From Camelus bactrianus (Eukaryota; Chordata; Mammalia; Artiodactyla; Camelidae), in NCBI RefSeq assembly GCF_048773025.1, contig NC_133559.1, positions 26,566,501-26,630,500 of the forward strand: DNA of 64,000 nt, given 5' to 3'. Shown here piece after piece: positions 46,771 through 58,254 of this stretch. How positions within the stretch are numbered: position 1 is the stretch's first letter; every line of letters starts with the position of its first letter. Below the pieces are notes generated by a model. It did not search any database. It had not been told where the DNA came from and saw only the letters and a list, made by a program, of their open reading frames with translations. The position numbers were made by a program, and so were the translations under genes.

Positions 46771-48620
46771 ACTTTGATTACTTGGTCCTCATAGTCTGGA
46801 TCTAGGTAGGCTTCATGGGGTTCTCCCTTTCATAGAGGGAGAGAAACCAAAGAAACAAGGTGGGCCACATCCGGATGTCACTGCTAGAGCCAGGGTTCCA
46901 GACCCAGGGCACAGAGGATTCAGACAGAAGGCAGAGTGGGGAAGTCTTTCTGGAAGGGTGACATGTCATTCTAGAGAGACAATTTGCTGAAAGCCTGGGT
47001 ATTTTCTTTCTCCCATGAAGGTTAGGCCAGCAGCTCACAAACAAGGGAGTTCCCGAGAGAGAAGCAAGTGGGCTGGCTTTATAGACTTCTATCCTCCTTC
47101 CTCATTGGCTTCCTGACATTGGATGGAATGTTCTTTTATTCTTCCCTACTGCTGCTGATAAAGCTGGAGACACAGAGACCAGAAGGGGCAGGAGGGAGGC
47201 CGGAGGGGGAGGCATCACCTCCTCAAATCCACATCTATTCTTTATCCTTAGTCTGGCCTTGAGTGGGCCACTCAGGAAAGAGGGTAGAAAGGAAAAAGAG
47301 AGCCCAGCATCCCTTTAGCAAGACCAGCCCCCCGGCATCCCAAACATCACCTCTGGTTCTCTTGGCCCTGGATACTCCCTGCCCCCACCCAGGCCAGGGG
47401 TGTGCCCTGAGCCTCACTCCCACCCTTCCTCTTGCTGCTTTGGGGGCCACTCACAGCTTTGGGGAGCAGCCTAAGTGGCAGAACCGGTGTCAGAGTGCCT
47501 TGGGGCTCTCTGAGGCTGTAGCTTCTACTCCTGGGAACTCCCTGAAACGATTTCTACTCCCTTAGTCAGCACAGGGCGGGAAGGCTGAGGGCCTGGGAAA
47601 GGCCAATGGTGTGAGCTTCTGTGGCAATTGCTCCTCGGTAAACACAGTAATAGCAGGTCTGGGATTATGGTTGTTACCCCTGATAATTATCAGCTGCAGT
47701 GCATTCCCTCCTAGGTGGGCCATGCCAAGCTCATCACCGTGCAGGGGGCTGTGGAGGAAGCTCTGGATTTCCCAGATCTCGTCCTGTGGTTGCTAGGCAA
47801 CTGGGAGTCTGTGCTGGGAAGTGGCTGGTGGGGGGATCTCATTTAGGGAAGTCTCCCCAGGCCTCCCAGATCTCTGAAATCTAAACTGATTGTTCTCCAG
47901 GTGGAAACCTTGGATGACTACCTACTCACCTGGGAGGGTAAGAGGCTGGTCACTGAATGAGAGACCCAGCCAGCTCAGGGGAACGTGGGGGAGGGGAGGC
48001 TGGTCTGGGAGCCACCCTTTTGCTGAAATGCTGTTGAGGGTGTGGGGCTGGGTTCACATGCCTTACTGCTGTAGCTAGTTGGGATGAGAAGCAGCTCTGG
48101 GGTGACTGCCTTGTGCTGGCCAGAGAGGTCTAAGAGGTGACTCAGCGGGAGAGAAGATGAAGAGGGGGAGGAAGGCGGGTGTGAGGCAGCCGGCTTGTTT
48201 TTAGTGGCAAGCCCCCGTGGGTGTGTTAAGGAGCAGGCTCTAGTGACATCTGCCCCACTCCAGTGCTCCACAGACCAGTGTTTGAGGCCATAGGGGAGGA
48301 GAATACACTTGGAGCTGCCTTGATTTCTTGCTAAAGGTGATGTAATTTGGGGGCTGGTGTACAGAACTTTCACTATAAAGGACCTAATGTGTCGTTGTCT
48401 CTGGCCTGACTTAGGAATCTACTCCTGGGACCCTCAGCATCACAGGCTGGGGCGGGTGCAGAGTTGGGAAGGAGGAGGAGAAAGCAGCAGGGGCTATTGG
48501 CCTGTTAACCTTGGCCCAGCATAAAGGACATTTTCCTGTTGAATTTTGAGGAATGCATCTCACTCTGCTTACCTGTTGGAAGCCCCTGGCTCAGAAGCAG
48601 AAACAAATTACAAAGGAATT
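46771..48620. other. Intergenic DNA with a candidate regulatory cluster
   Basis: No gene is recognised. The stretch contains the GATA palindrome and X-box listed at 47680-47801. Open frames at 47.2-48.4 kb on both strands have no domain. Confidence 0.5.
47680..47801. promoter_or_regulatory. GATA palindrome, E-box and RFX X-box cluster
   Basis: A perfect 14-base palindrome CTGATAATTATCAG (47680-47693) holds two inverted GATA cores and overlaps an E-box CAGCTG (47691-47696). About 93 bases further on, GTTGCT-A-GGCAAC (47789-47801) is a near-palindromic RFX X-box. The combination is suggestive of an enhancer, but this is inference from motifs only. Confidence 0.4.
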
Positions 48621-48745
48621 AAAATTCAACAAACCTTCCTTGACTGCGTACTCAGATGGGCACATTGCTAGGTGCCAGGAGGAAACAGGGACCTCCCCTC
48701 AAGGAGCTCACAGTCTAGCCAGGGGCCTGCATACTGCAACTAGAG
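48621..48745 (-). repeat. L2 3' end fragment
   Basis: 'caacaaaccttccttgactgcgtactcagatgggcac', then 'aaggagctcacagtctagcc', is reverse-complement L2. Confidence 0.75.
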
Positions 48746-49106
48746 GTCATTTTTTCTTCCTGGGAAAGCCTTCCTGTAGAGCCTCCTACAGTAGCCAGAG
48801 GCTTGGGCTTTGTCCTAAGGTGGAGGTAATAAAAACCTGTTTATCTTCCCAGAGCAAGATGTGCCTCAGGGCAAATGCATGACAGTTCACCTGAGTCAGG
48901 CGGGGGAGTGCCTCTTGTCTCTGGAATCCCGTTGGGGCAGGGAGGCTGTGGGGGAGCAAGAAGAAGTGAGGCACCTCCCTGGCATGGGAGCTGAGGAGGT
49001 GGATGCAAAGAGCTCCCTTCTCAGCAGCTAGTCTCCTGGCAACTCTGACCACAGTCCTCTCCACATAGCCAGACCTGCCCTAGGAGACCATGATGAGCAT
49101 GTGTGG
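48746..49106. other. Intergenic DNA, nothing firm recognised
   Basis: A weak RFX-like motif GTCTCC-T-GGCAAC (49031-49043) is the only point of note. Confidence 0.45.
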
Positions 49107-49216
49107 TAAAGGTATTCAAACTGCACCCCAATGTTCATAGCAGCACTATTTACAATAGCCAACACATGGAAGCAACTTAATGTCCATCATCAAATGAATA
49201 GATAAAGATGTGGAAT

Positions 49217-49234
49217 ACACACACACACACACAC
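49217..49234. repeat. (AC)9 microsatellite
   Basis: Nine uninterrupted AC units lie within the young L1, at a place where the 18.1-kb L1 copy has only a short 'gtgtatatataac' stretch. Confidence 0.95.
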
Positions 49235-49608
49235 ATATATACACACTGGAATATTACTCAGCCATAAAAAAGAATGAAATAATGCCATTTGCAGCAACAT
49301 CATTGGACCTAGAGATGATGACACTAAGTGAAGTAAGGCAGAAAGAGAAAGACAAATATCACATGATATCACTTACATGTAGAATCTAAAAAAATGAGAC
49401 GAATTTATTTACAAAACAGAAATAGACTCACCAACATAGAAAACAAACTTATGGTTACCAAAGGGGAAAGGAGGGGAGGGATAAATTAGGAGATTGAGAT
49501 TAGCAGATACAAACTACTATATATAAAATAGATAAACCACAAAGTTCTATGGTATAGCACAGGGAACTAGATTCAATATCTTGTAATAACCTATAATGAA
49601 AAAGAATA

Positions 49609-49676
<68 letters not shown>
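49609..49676. repeat. (TG)13(TA)21 compound microsatellite
   Basis: Thirteen TG units (49609-49634) run directly into twenty-one TA units (49635-49676), inside the L1 3' UTR. Such tracts are length-polymorphic, and the TA part can extrude as a cruciform. Confidence 0.97.
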
Positions 49677-49680
<4 letters not shown>

Positions 49681-49829
49681 TGATCGCTATGCTGTACACC
49701 AGAAACTAACACAACATTGTAAATCAACTATGCTTCAAGACAAAAAGAAAAAGAAGAAATAAAGGTATTCAAACAAAGAAACATCAATGGTCACCATCAC
49801 CTTCAGGTTCAACAAATATTCATGGCATT

Positions 49830-49970
49830 TCCACTAGGAGCCAGTTAGGGGATTTGGCGCTTTCCCATGGCTATCTTGTGTGGTCAGCATTCTCTCAATA
49901 ATTCTAAGAAGTAGGTATCAGCCCCATTTTACAGATGAGAACACAAAACCTGGGAATCCTAAGAGTACTC
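49830..49970 (-). repeat. MIR SINE fragment
   Basis: 'taagaagtaggtatcagccccattttacagatgagaacacaaaacctggg' is the reverse-complement MIR core. Confidence 0.75.
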
Positions 49971-49999
49971 ACCAGACTTGGTGAACTCGGGGCCGCTTG

Positions 50000-50610
50000 C
50001 CAAGTTCTGTAGGACACCACCTAGATGTCCTTCAAGTATTTCAAACTCATTTTATTCAAAACCAAGTTCACTATTATTGTCCCCTCCTGTGTTCCCTGCC
50101 CAAGTAAATGGCCGTTGGTCTAGCCGCCTGAAATGTGGAAGCTATCCTAGAGACTTCCCTTTCTCTCATCCCTACTTTCTGGATTTGCTTTCCTTACCAT
50201 CTAAACATGTTTTGAATCCACTTCCTCTTTTTCATTCCTGGGCTACTGTCCTAATCCAGACTCTAATAATTTATCAGCTTGGTCATTACAGTGCTTCTGC
50301 CTGGAGCCTTCCCTGCCCTTTCCCATCCAGCCTTCTGCTGGAGAGTGCCTCGCTGTGGCTTTCAGGACAAACGCAAACCAGTTATTTTGAATAAAAGATC
50401 ATTTTGGACTGGACCTTGGTCACTTGTAGTGCCACGTCCCTCTCCAGGTCCCCAGGCTTGGGACCTGTTTGCAGTTCCCTCAGGGTGCCAGATGCTCCCC
50501 CGTCCTGCAGGTCTTCTCCCGCTGGCCTTTTTTTCTGTTCTGCCTGTTGTCTCAGCTCACTGCCCCTACTCCCGTTTATGTCTTCTGACCTAGCCCAAGC
50601 TTCCTCCCTT
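50000..50610 (+). repeat. L2 LINE 3' region
   Basis: 'gggctactgtcctaatccagactctaataatttatc', 'gcctggagccttccctgccc' and 'gaataaaagatcattttggactggacc' follow the L2 order. Diverged and noncoding. Confidence 0.6.
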
Positions 50611-51799
50611 TAGGTTAGCATTTCCAGATGCCCCGGGTGGAGATGGCTGCCCCTACTTTGTGCCCCTGTTCCCAGAATGGAGCTTGGGTCTCTGCTGACC
50701 AGAAGCAGAATTCTCTGGTACTTGAACACTGTGGTGGTTATCTGACAAGTAAACACCCTTAGAAAATAGTGTTTTAAGTTGGAGAGACATTGAAACATAC
50801 CAACTATAAAAAGAAATTTTATAAAGCTATCAGGATGTATCACAGAGTCATTATTCAAAGGAAAAGAGTTCGAGTTTGCGGAGGCCTCCTGGCGATGGTG
50901 CGGGTCCTTTGTATACGTTGTCACCTAGTCAGCAGGGCTGGGACTGGGGCGCAGACAGCCTAGCTGGTACACCCAACAGTTACTCAGCAGCTACCTGCCA
51001 AGCCTGGGGTTCAAATCCAGGCAACCACCCTGCTCCTTCCCCTGCCTCCTTTGGCCTCTCCTGTTTAGAGGTGGGTTTTCAGTGTGGGGGTTGTCTTTTG
51101 GCCATTTGGGGGCCTATCAGGATTGTCACAAGGGACGGGGTACGGGATGGGGACCAGGGATGAGAGGACCAGCGATACCTGAGGCCCCACAGCTCACCCT
51201 CCTGATTTTTCTCCTGTGTGCTCAGCACACCTCACTGCGTCTCCCCGGAAGCACAATTCCTGCAGTAGGATGGTCACAGGTGGCCCAAAGGCTGAGGTCA
51301 CCGTGACTCATATGTCAGCATCAAGCATGTAGTTGCGCATAATCAACAAAGGCAGAAGCAGAAACAGAGCTGGGAGCCCTGGGGGAGCGGTCTGCCCACC
51401 CACCTCTGCCTCTTCGCTCTAACAGAGTGGCTGGTGCCAGCTGGTGCTCAGCACAGGATGGCTGCGTGAATGAAGGAATGATGGGGTGAGGTCTGGAGTT
51501 CTACATCTGTCAGGAAGGAGAAGGAAGTGCTTTCCCCCTCTCTTGGGTGTCTGCCCCTCAGGTGGGGACATGTCTGCTGCAAGCCACCCCAGTGCTCCCA
51601 CTACTCTCCCCTTCTTCCCCCTCCCTCCCTCACCTCTCTTTTCTAGTCTCATCACCCGACCTGGGCGATTACCGTATTACTGTACTTTTGCAGGCTTCAG
51701 GGAATGATTCTCCTCAAGAATGATTCCTTCAGCCTTTATCCACCAGACAATCACTGCGTTCCCCACTGCACTCCACCAGTTTGAGGCTCTGCAGAAGGA
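50611..51799. other. Intergenic DNA, nothing recognised
   Basis: A single p53 half-site GGACATGTCT lies at about 51567-51576, with no good second half. No gene or named repeat is seen. Confidence 0.5.
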
Positions 51800-52180
51800 A
51801 AAAGGGTGATGATATGTGCCCAACCTTCTGGAGCGCGTCTGGGTCTGGTGGGGAGCCAGACAGTCAGCAGGCAGTGGAATTTGATTGGAAGTGAGAGTAG
51901 TGAGGGTCATCCAAGAAGACTTGGATGGATGGGGTTCAGGGAGGGCTTCTTGGTGGAGGTGACATCTGAACTGAGCCAGGAGCAGTTGCACGACTCTGGG
52001 AGTGAGAACCCCCTTAAATTTTGTGCCCTAAGCATCTACTTTGCTTCACTTTAGTCCCAGCCCCAGCCCTGAGGCTGGGCAGGAGTTGGGAGGAAAGGGG
52101 AAGATAGTGATGGTAAGTAAAGCATCTTGCAGGTAAAGGAAGCCCATAGCACAGGGCAGAGCTCTGAGGTGAGAGCCCCC
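51800..52180 (-). repeat. L2 LINE fragments
   Basis: 'gggttcagggagggcttcttggtggaggtgacatctgaactgagcc' (about 51930-51980) and 'agcccatagcacagggcagagctctgagg' are reverse-complement L2 segments. Confidence 0.75.
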
Positions 52181-52357
52181 AGATCCCTCACTGCCAGCGC
52201 TCTGGAGCGGGCGGGGTATGAGTGCGAAAGTTGCTGGTGCCTGTACATGGTGGATCATGCCCAAGAGCCAGATCACTATCCCCCTCCCAGTGTTACCACT
52301 GGTCTTGTTGGGGAGAGAAGGTGGTTCAGGGTGGCATGGAATCAAGTGTCCTGGGCA

Positions 52358-52535
52358 GTGCAATAACTGACACTTACCTAGTGCTTACCCTGTGCCCTTC
52401 ACCCACATGTCCATTTCACAGATGGAGAAACTGAGGCACAGAGAGGTTGAGTAACTTGTTCAAGGTCGTACAGGCAGAACCTGGATTCAAACTCAGGCAG
52501 ACTAGAGCCTGTGCATCTAACCATTCACCATTCTT
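52358..52535 (-). repeat. MIR SINE
   Basis: 'cagatggagaaactgaggcacagagaggttgagtaacttgttcaaggtcgtacaggcag' is a clear reverse MIR core. Confidence 0.92.
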
Positions 52536-53032
52536 CCCTTCCTAGTGATGCCTCTGAACAAGGGGAGAAAGTAAATACCCCTTGGGTTATTTATAAGACT
52601 GCTACAGGTCTTATATTAAAAATTCACACGCATCTTGTATCTGCTACAAAATAAAATCCCTATATGTTTAATCAAAATAATGTCTCCCACCAAATAATCA
52701 AGTAAAATCGATGCTCCAGAGAGATGTGCCACGTTGATCCCAAGGCACTGAGTGTCCCCAGGGACACAGCCTGCAGTGGGAGAGGTACCGCCAGCACAAG
52801 TTTCAGAGCAGGAAGAGTGTGGCCCCAGCTGCAGGAGCTGGTCAAGGAGGAACTCAAGCATTTCACAGCGGAGCTGTGCTGCTTCCCGCCCTCCACCTCT
52901 CACCCTGCCTACGCTGGCTACTGTGAAGTCGGGGGACATGCTCGGATTTCCCCAGGTGATCTTCACTGCGAAGGTCATCTGGAAACTGGTACTCTCACTT
53001 CGTGGTCACTGGGCTATCTTGTGTACGACTGC
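52536..53032. other. Intergenic DNA before a polypyrimidine tract
   Basis: Open frames read through this stretch into the low-complexity tract downstream. I find no domain or splice evidence to support a gene. Confidence 0.45.
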
Positions 53033-53260
53033 TGTTCCTCCCCCTCCTCCTTCTCTTACTCCCCTTCCTCCCCCTCCCTCACCCTCCTCTCCCCCTCCCT
53101 CACCATCCACTTCCTCCTCCTCCTCCTCTCCCTCCTCCCCTTCCTTCTCCTCTTCCTCATCCTCCCCTCCCCCTCCCTCACCATCACCTCCTCCCCCTCC
53201 TCCTCCCCCTCCTCCTCCCCCTCCTCTTCTCCCTCCTTCCTCTTCTTTTTTCTTCTCTTC
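53033..53260. repeat. Polypyrimidine (TCC)n-like tract, about 228 bp
   Basis: The + strand is nearly pure C and T, with imperfect TCC, CCCTCC and CTCCTCCCC units and a few breaks (actccc, accatc). Such a tract is prone to triplex (H-DNA) formation and replication slippage. It creates artificial Pro/Ser-rich and Glu/Arg-rich frames on the two strands. Confidence 0.95.
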
Positions 53261-53697
53261 TGGAGGAAGAGGCCTCTCTGAAGGTCACATGAGCCCCCAC
53301 ACGTGAGCACAAGCCCTGGGGAGCCCTTCCATTCCAGTCACTTGGTTCTTTCTCTTTCCTTCCAATTCCTCTCTTTCTGGAAGTTTTCGTGTTTGCTCCT
53401 GTTGAGCCACTGCAGAAACCCCCTTGTGTGGCCTTAAAATACCACAGCAACCTGAACAAACCCAACATTTTGATTCTCCTTTCTTTACCCTCCCAATTGC
53501 CAAATAGCTCTCCCTCCTTGGCCAAGCAATCGACTGCCTTCTTTACGTTCCAGACCTGATGGGCTTTCTCGCGTGGCTGACTGTGAGGCCCTGCCGGGCC
53601 GTTCCTGTACTGCAGGGGAAACTGCCCCAGCTTCCCTCTACTCTGACGGCCTGCCAGCTGCCCATCACCTCTGAGGTCCCCTGAGCCTTCATCTGCT
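53261..53697. other. Intergenic DNA, nothing recognised
   Basis: No gene, RNA or named repeat is recognised. Confidence 0.5.
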
Positions 53698-54310
53698 CGC
53701 TTAGCGGATACTTACTGAGACCTCCTATTGTTCAGGTGCTGTTCCAGGCCGAGGGACACATGGGAAACATGACAAAGTCACCTCGTGAAGCTCACGCTGA
53801 GGGAGGGATTGGGCAGTAGAGATGACAAAAACAAAACAACAACAACAAAAAACAAACAAAAACAAACAAAACACCTCCAAACCAACCCATGAAGTATGTA
53901 AATCATATACTTAGAAATAGTTATGAGTGCTGTGAAGAAACCAAAATAGGGTAATATACAGTGCGACAGGAGGGGAGGAGAAGAAACAGCAAGTGCAAAG
54001 CCCCCAGGACAGGGGAAAGCTTGAGGAATGGAAAGGGGGCTGGCACGCTGGCTGGAAGGTAGCAGCTGAGGGGAAGGAGGTGTAGGTGAGCAGGGCAGGG
54101 AGGCGGGGCCCGGTCCCTCAGGGTCTTACACGCCACCACCAGGAGATAGATTTTGTTTCTATCTCCATACAGTGAGAAAGTGACTTGATCACTTCTTGAA
54201 AAAGACCACTCTGACTCTGACTGTTGTGGAAAACGGATGTTAGGGACAAAGAACGGGAACAAGTTGACCGTGGGAGGCTGTTACAGTGACCCAGGTGAGC
54301 TGGTGGACTC
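53698..54310 (-). repeat. L2 LINE 3' region
   Basis: 'gatacttactgagacctcctattgttcaggtgctgttccagg', then 'agaaacagcaagtgcaaagcccccaggac' and 'gaccactctgactctgactg', follow the reverse L2 order. An A-rich simple repeat lies inside at 53829-53872. Confidence 0.85.
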
Positions 54311-55299
54311 GGCAGCAAAGGGGGCAAAAACAATACATTCACGATAGACTGCACTGGGGTAGAAGATGCTCTAACGTGGGTCAGAAGTCCTGGAATTGAA
54401 TCTTGAGCCCACCATCCACCAGCTGCAGGTGCCTGTGTAACTGACCCTTGTCTATACATCCCGGGGAATGGCCCCGCCTCCCCTTTTCTCAGGTCGGGGG
54501 CGGAGAAGGCGAACAGGCCCATCGTGGTGCCCGTGTGACAGGGCTCCCCCTGGGAATGAATGCTGGATATTGGGTCAGGACACTCTGGAGAGGGAGCTCA
54601 GTGTCCCTGGGATTTCCGAGAACCCACTTCTCCTCTGTTAAAAGGGTAAAGGACAGGTTATCAGCCAGGCTGTGGGGAGTGGGCCCACCCTCAAGGTGAG
54701 CCAGAGCTAAGTCAGAGCTGACTCAGCGAAGGGGGTATCTGGGGACAGTCGCCTTTCACAGTGGGGAAGAGGGTTTTGGGCAGGAGCTAGGAGAAGCCCA
54801 GAACTGGCAGCGGGGAGTGGCCCGAGGGCTGATGGTGGCTGGAGAGGGCAGAAGGGCTGGGACCTGGGGGCGAGCCTGTCACCATCCAGAGGGGGCAGCT
54901 GGTAAGGGTGGCTCTGGACATATGTGCTTTGGTGGCTGAGGGAAGGCAGGCCAGCGAACACTTTGATGGACTGACAGAAACTCTGAGCAGGGCTGGGTTT
55001 TGACCTTTCATGGGTGGAGTAGGGCAGTTCTGAGCCCTTTCCATGGAAGTTCTGAGAGCAGAGGTCCCACCCCTGGAAATCACCTATCTCACACTGGCTT
55101 GTGGTCACGACTGCCTGCAGCCTTGTGGGAGCTGGCTGACCCTGGGGTGGGTGCACAGACTTTTATTAAGGCAGGAATCAAAGGTCAGGGTAACATGAAC
55201 AGTATTCATGAGCTTCGCCCCTTTCTCTTTAGCCTTCTGGAGTCTGGACTCCGGACCCTCGGATTTCTGAAGGGAAGTGAAAGGGAGCTGAGATCACCT
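54311..55299. other. Intergenic DNA, nothing recognised
   Basis: Minus-strand frames at 54707-55156 show no domain. The stretch appears single copy and G-rich. Confidence 0.5.
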
Positions 55300-55450
55300 G
55301 TTTACCTACAGTATGCCTGGCACCAGGCCATACAATATTCATGACGCACTGGTGAAGTAAACATCACCTCTGTGTGATTTATACCAGGAAACTGAGGCTC
55401 CAAGGGATAAAAGTACCTTTTCCTAAAGTCACATGACTGGTAACAGACCA
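55300..55450 (-). repeat. MIR SINE
   Basis: 'gtatgcctggcaccaggccatac', then 'ccaggaaactgaggctccaagggataaaag', is a reverse MIR. Confidence 0.75.
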
Positions 55451-55759
55451 TCCCCCACCCCCCACCGGCCGAGGCAGCCTCGCCCACAGCTCCTGCTCCT
55501 CCATGACTGTCTCCCGGAGAGGGGGTGCATCAGAACCTACAGAGGTGGGGTCCTGCAATCTTGATTTTTAAAAAGCCCCTCACATGCTTGCCCTGGCCAG
55601 CCAAGATTGGAAACTTCCACCCCTGCACTGTTTGGCTTTCCTGAAGGAATTTAGTGCAGCAGTTGGAGCAAAAAGAGAGAGTAGGTACCCACCTTTGGAA
55701 CCTTACCTTTGCAAGATTTACAGACTCTTAACTGGAGAAGAAACTTTGAGCTGTGTTAA
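55451..55759. other. Intergenic DNA, nothing recognised
   Basis: No feature is recognised. Confidence 0.45.
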
Positions 55760-55932
55760 CTGGCTTTCTGGCTGTGATGCTTGGAATGACTCATTGAAAT
55801 TGTCTGAGCCTCAGTTTCCTTGTCTGTAAAATGGGGAGCCCAGGACTTACCTTGCAGGACTACTGAAGGATTGGGGATATTACAGTAATGACTTAGCTTA
55901 ATGCCTGGCTCAGCTCACCACTGGATAAATGG
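55760..55932 (+). repeat. MIR SINE
   Basis: 'gtctgagcctcagtttccttgtctgtaaaatggggagccc', then 'aatgcctggctcagctcacc', is a forward MIR. Confidence 0.9.
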
Positions 55933-57524
55933 TAGCCATGAACACTATTTGCTGCATCGTCAGACTTTTTGGGGGGGTTATTGGGAGGGACAGGGAGCTC
56001 CTCTGTGGCCCACTCACCCACCGCCAAGGCCCCTCCTTGGCACAGCCTGTTCATAGGAAGAGCAGGCTGCCGGGTGGGCTTCCTCTTCCTGGGAAAGCCT
56101 GGTGTCCTCACAGACCACTGAGCTCTGGTCCTGGGTGCTGAGGCTCAGACACGTGGGGACGCTCTCTGCTTTTCAGCCAGTGAGCCTGCCCCGCTTCCCG
56201 GGCTGGCCCGGGGGCAGGCTGGGCAGGGGGAGCTGGCAGGGGGAGCTGGCCTCGCGCTGAGGAGGCTGGCCCTGCGCCCTGCTCCTCTCCCAGCTGGGCG
56301 ACCAGGCCGGGCAGCAGCTTGGACTAGCTCGAAGGCCCAGCAGGGGCCTCGGTGGGGCAGCAGCCTCCCCGAGCCCCTCTGCTAGCACCAGGCCATCTGG
56401 TGCCTCCGTCCCCTTTTGTGTGCCAGGGTAGGGGGGAGTGGAGAGGGGGAGGCAACAGGGAGGAGACAGATTTCTCTGGCCAGCTTTCTTCAGAACTGAA
56501 GAGAAAGGCGCTGGGTGGAGTAGAGATGGAAAGGAGTGTAGGCTCAGGCCTCGAGGACAGAGGGAGACTGAAGCCTGCCAGGGGGTGGGGGGCAGGGAAG
56601 AAAGCACAGAAGGAATGGGTGCTCCTGGGCTCTTGGTGGGAAGGGAAAAGGGGAAGAGAGAGCAGGAAAGACAAAGCTGTGTGGAGAGGAAGACCTGAGC
56701 GGGGTGGAAGTGGGAATGAAAGCAGAAAAGAGTGAAGGCCTGAGTAGGAAAAGGAATACGAAGTGTCTCCAACTCCAACATGTGAAGCTGTGTATTTATG
56801 TTCTGGGAAAGAGGAAGTAAGAGCGTGTGGGCTGTAGGTGCAGGGAGGGGGTGGTGAGAGAGCAGGCTGGTTTCCGGTCACAGCAGCCCGGGGTCCAGCC
56901 CAGCCCTGCCCAGCAGCTGTGAAGCTTGGGTCCCAGTCAGAGCTGCCACCACCCGCAGACTTTCGGGAAGGAGCGTGGTGGTCGGTTTCTAGGGCTGGGG
57001 AGAAAAGCCGCGTTGACAGGTACGCGCTTTGAGGTGGTGCACTTGGGGAGTAGAAGTGGGCATTCCTGAGGCTGTTAGCGAAGTGACTTTAAAGAATTTC
57101 ACATGTGGGGGTTTATAGTGGCTCTGAGGGAACTGTCCCCTGTCATGTGGCAGAATATCCCTCCTCCCCCAGGCAGGCCCCCAGGCAGCAGGGCAGACAC
57201 AAAATAACAACAGTGAGTCTGCTGCTTTGTGCTTCTCTGGTTGGTGTTCCTTTGGGTTCACGCTCTGTACTCGGTGACTTCACGAAGGCCATACAGAATG
57301 ATCTATTTTCTCTGCTGGGGACAATACAAACTGGCCCTGGGTTGGAAGCATTGCTCCCCCTGGCACCTTTCCCGTCAGACTCCGTGCCTGGAGCCCTCTC
57401 AGAATTCCGTTCTCGCATCCCTTCCTGGGTTCCTTCCAGGCAGCGCTGCCTCCCCCAGCCCTGGACCCTGAGATGTGACCTCTTTCTCTCCCAGAAATAT
57501 GTTCTGTCATCTGCGTGAGGCCCT
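55933..57524. other. G-rich intergenic DNA
   Basis: 56.2-56.8 kb is purine-rich on the + strand and yields long antisense frames of Pro/Ser-rich low complexity. No gene or repeat is recognised. Confidence 0.5.
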
Positions 57525-57650
57525 AACAGCATCTGTCTCCCCGTCCCATTTGGAAAGTGGGACTAATCACCATCACCTTCCTTGAAGCGGGAAGTCTACA
57601 CGGAGCTAATTCATGAGTGAGGCACCAGGAGAGCATATTAGGCAGCGACA
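57525..57650 (+). repeat. MIR SINE fragment
   Basis: 'ctgtctccccgtcccatttggaaagtgggactaatcaccatc' is a diverged forward MIR. Confidence 0.6.
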
Positions 57651-58059
57651 AAGCTAAGTGTGATTGATTTCGTGCAAACAGGTCCATTTAGCATCAACCA
57701 ACATGTGATGGGTTTTTTCTCCCCATTAAAGTCACTTGAAGATCACCAGTTGGCAGCTCTGGAAGCACTTTGCAGCTCTGGGGGTGGTGGGGGTACCCCA
57801 AGTGGATGTGCATGTCGTGGAGCTGGCCCTGTGGGTGCAGTGCGGGGCTGTGAGGAGCAGGGTGGGAGCACACACAGGGAAGCTGGTGCACCCCGAGGAA
57901 GGCCAGGCTTGGTTGTAGCTTGGAAAGCCCCCAGCCAGGAAGTCACCAGATGTGGCCAATGGACAGCTGAAGGGAGCAGGGCTCGATGGGAGATGCCCAT
58001 TCACGCGTGTCACGCCGGTCCAGCTGAGCCCCATGAAGAAAGGATAGAAGTGACTTTGC
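57651..58059. other. Intergenic DNA, nothing recognised
   Basis: Frames on both strands overlap and have no domain. Confidence 0.45.
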
Positions 58060-58215
58060 ATCCACCACTATTAATTGAGTGCCTAGAATGCACTGTCACA
58101 ATTAGGCTGTGCTGTCTTTGCAGCAACTCTGAAGGTGTTGCTAAGGGCCTCTCCCTCCATCACTTAGCTAGTAAAGGGCAAGGCCACTGGTCAAGCTGTG
58201 GCCGCAGGACAACAG
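58060..58215 (-). repeat. MIR SINE fragment
   Basis: 'attaattgagtgcctagaatgcactgtcacaattagg' followed by a diverged core suggests a reverse MIR. Confidence 0.5.
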
Positions 58216-58254
58216 AGGCCGAGTGCCCCCAGTGAGCTGCCCTGCTGCCGGGAA

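Larger units (their letters stand above)
49107..49774 (+). mobile_element. Young L1 3' tail with target-site duplication
   Basis: The L1 body at 49122-49759 is colinear with the copy at 18.1 kb: 'cagcactatttacaatagccaacacatgg', 'gccataaaaaagaatgaaataatgcc', 'aaatcaactatgcttcaaga'. Perfect 15-base duplications taaaggtattcaaac flank it (49107-49121 and 49760-49774). It is 5'-truncated and noncoding. Two microsatellites have grown inside it. Confidence 0.95.

Noticed and set aside
52724-53310. Plus-strand Ser/Pro frames and a minus-strand Glu/Arg frame across the polypyrimidine tract
   Set aside because: They are translations of a simple repeat. There is no domain, splice signal or promoter to support a gene.
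56173-56881. Long minus-strand Pro/Ser/Leu-rich frames opposite purine-rich DNA
   Set aside because: The composition is explained by a purine-rich + strand. No family resemblance or gene structure is seen.
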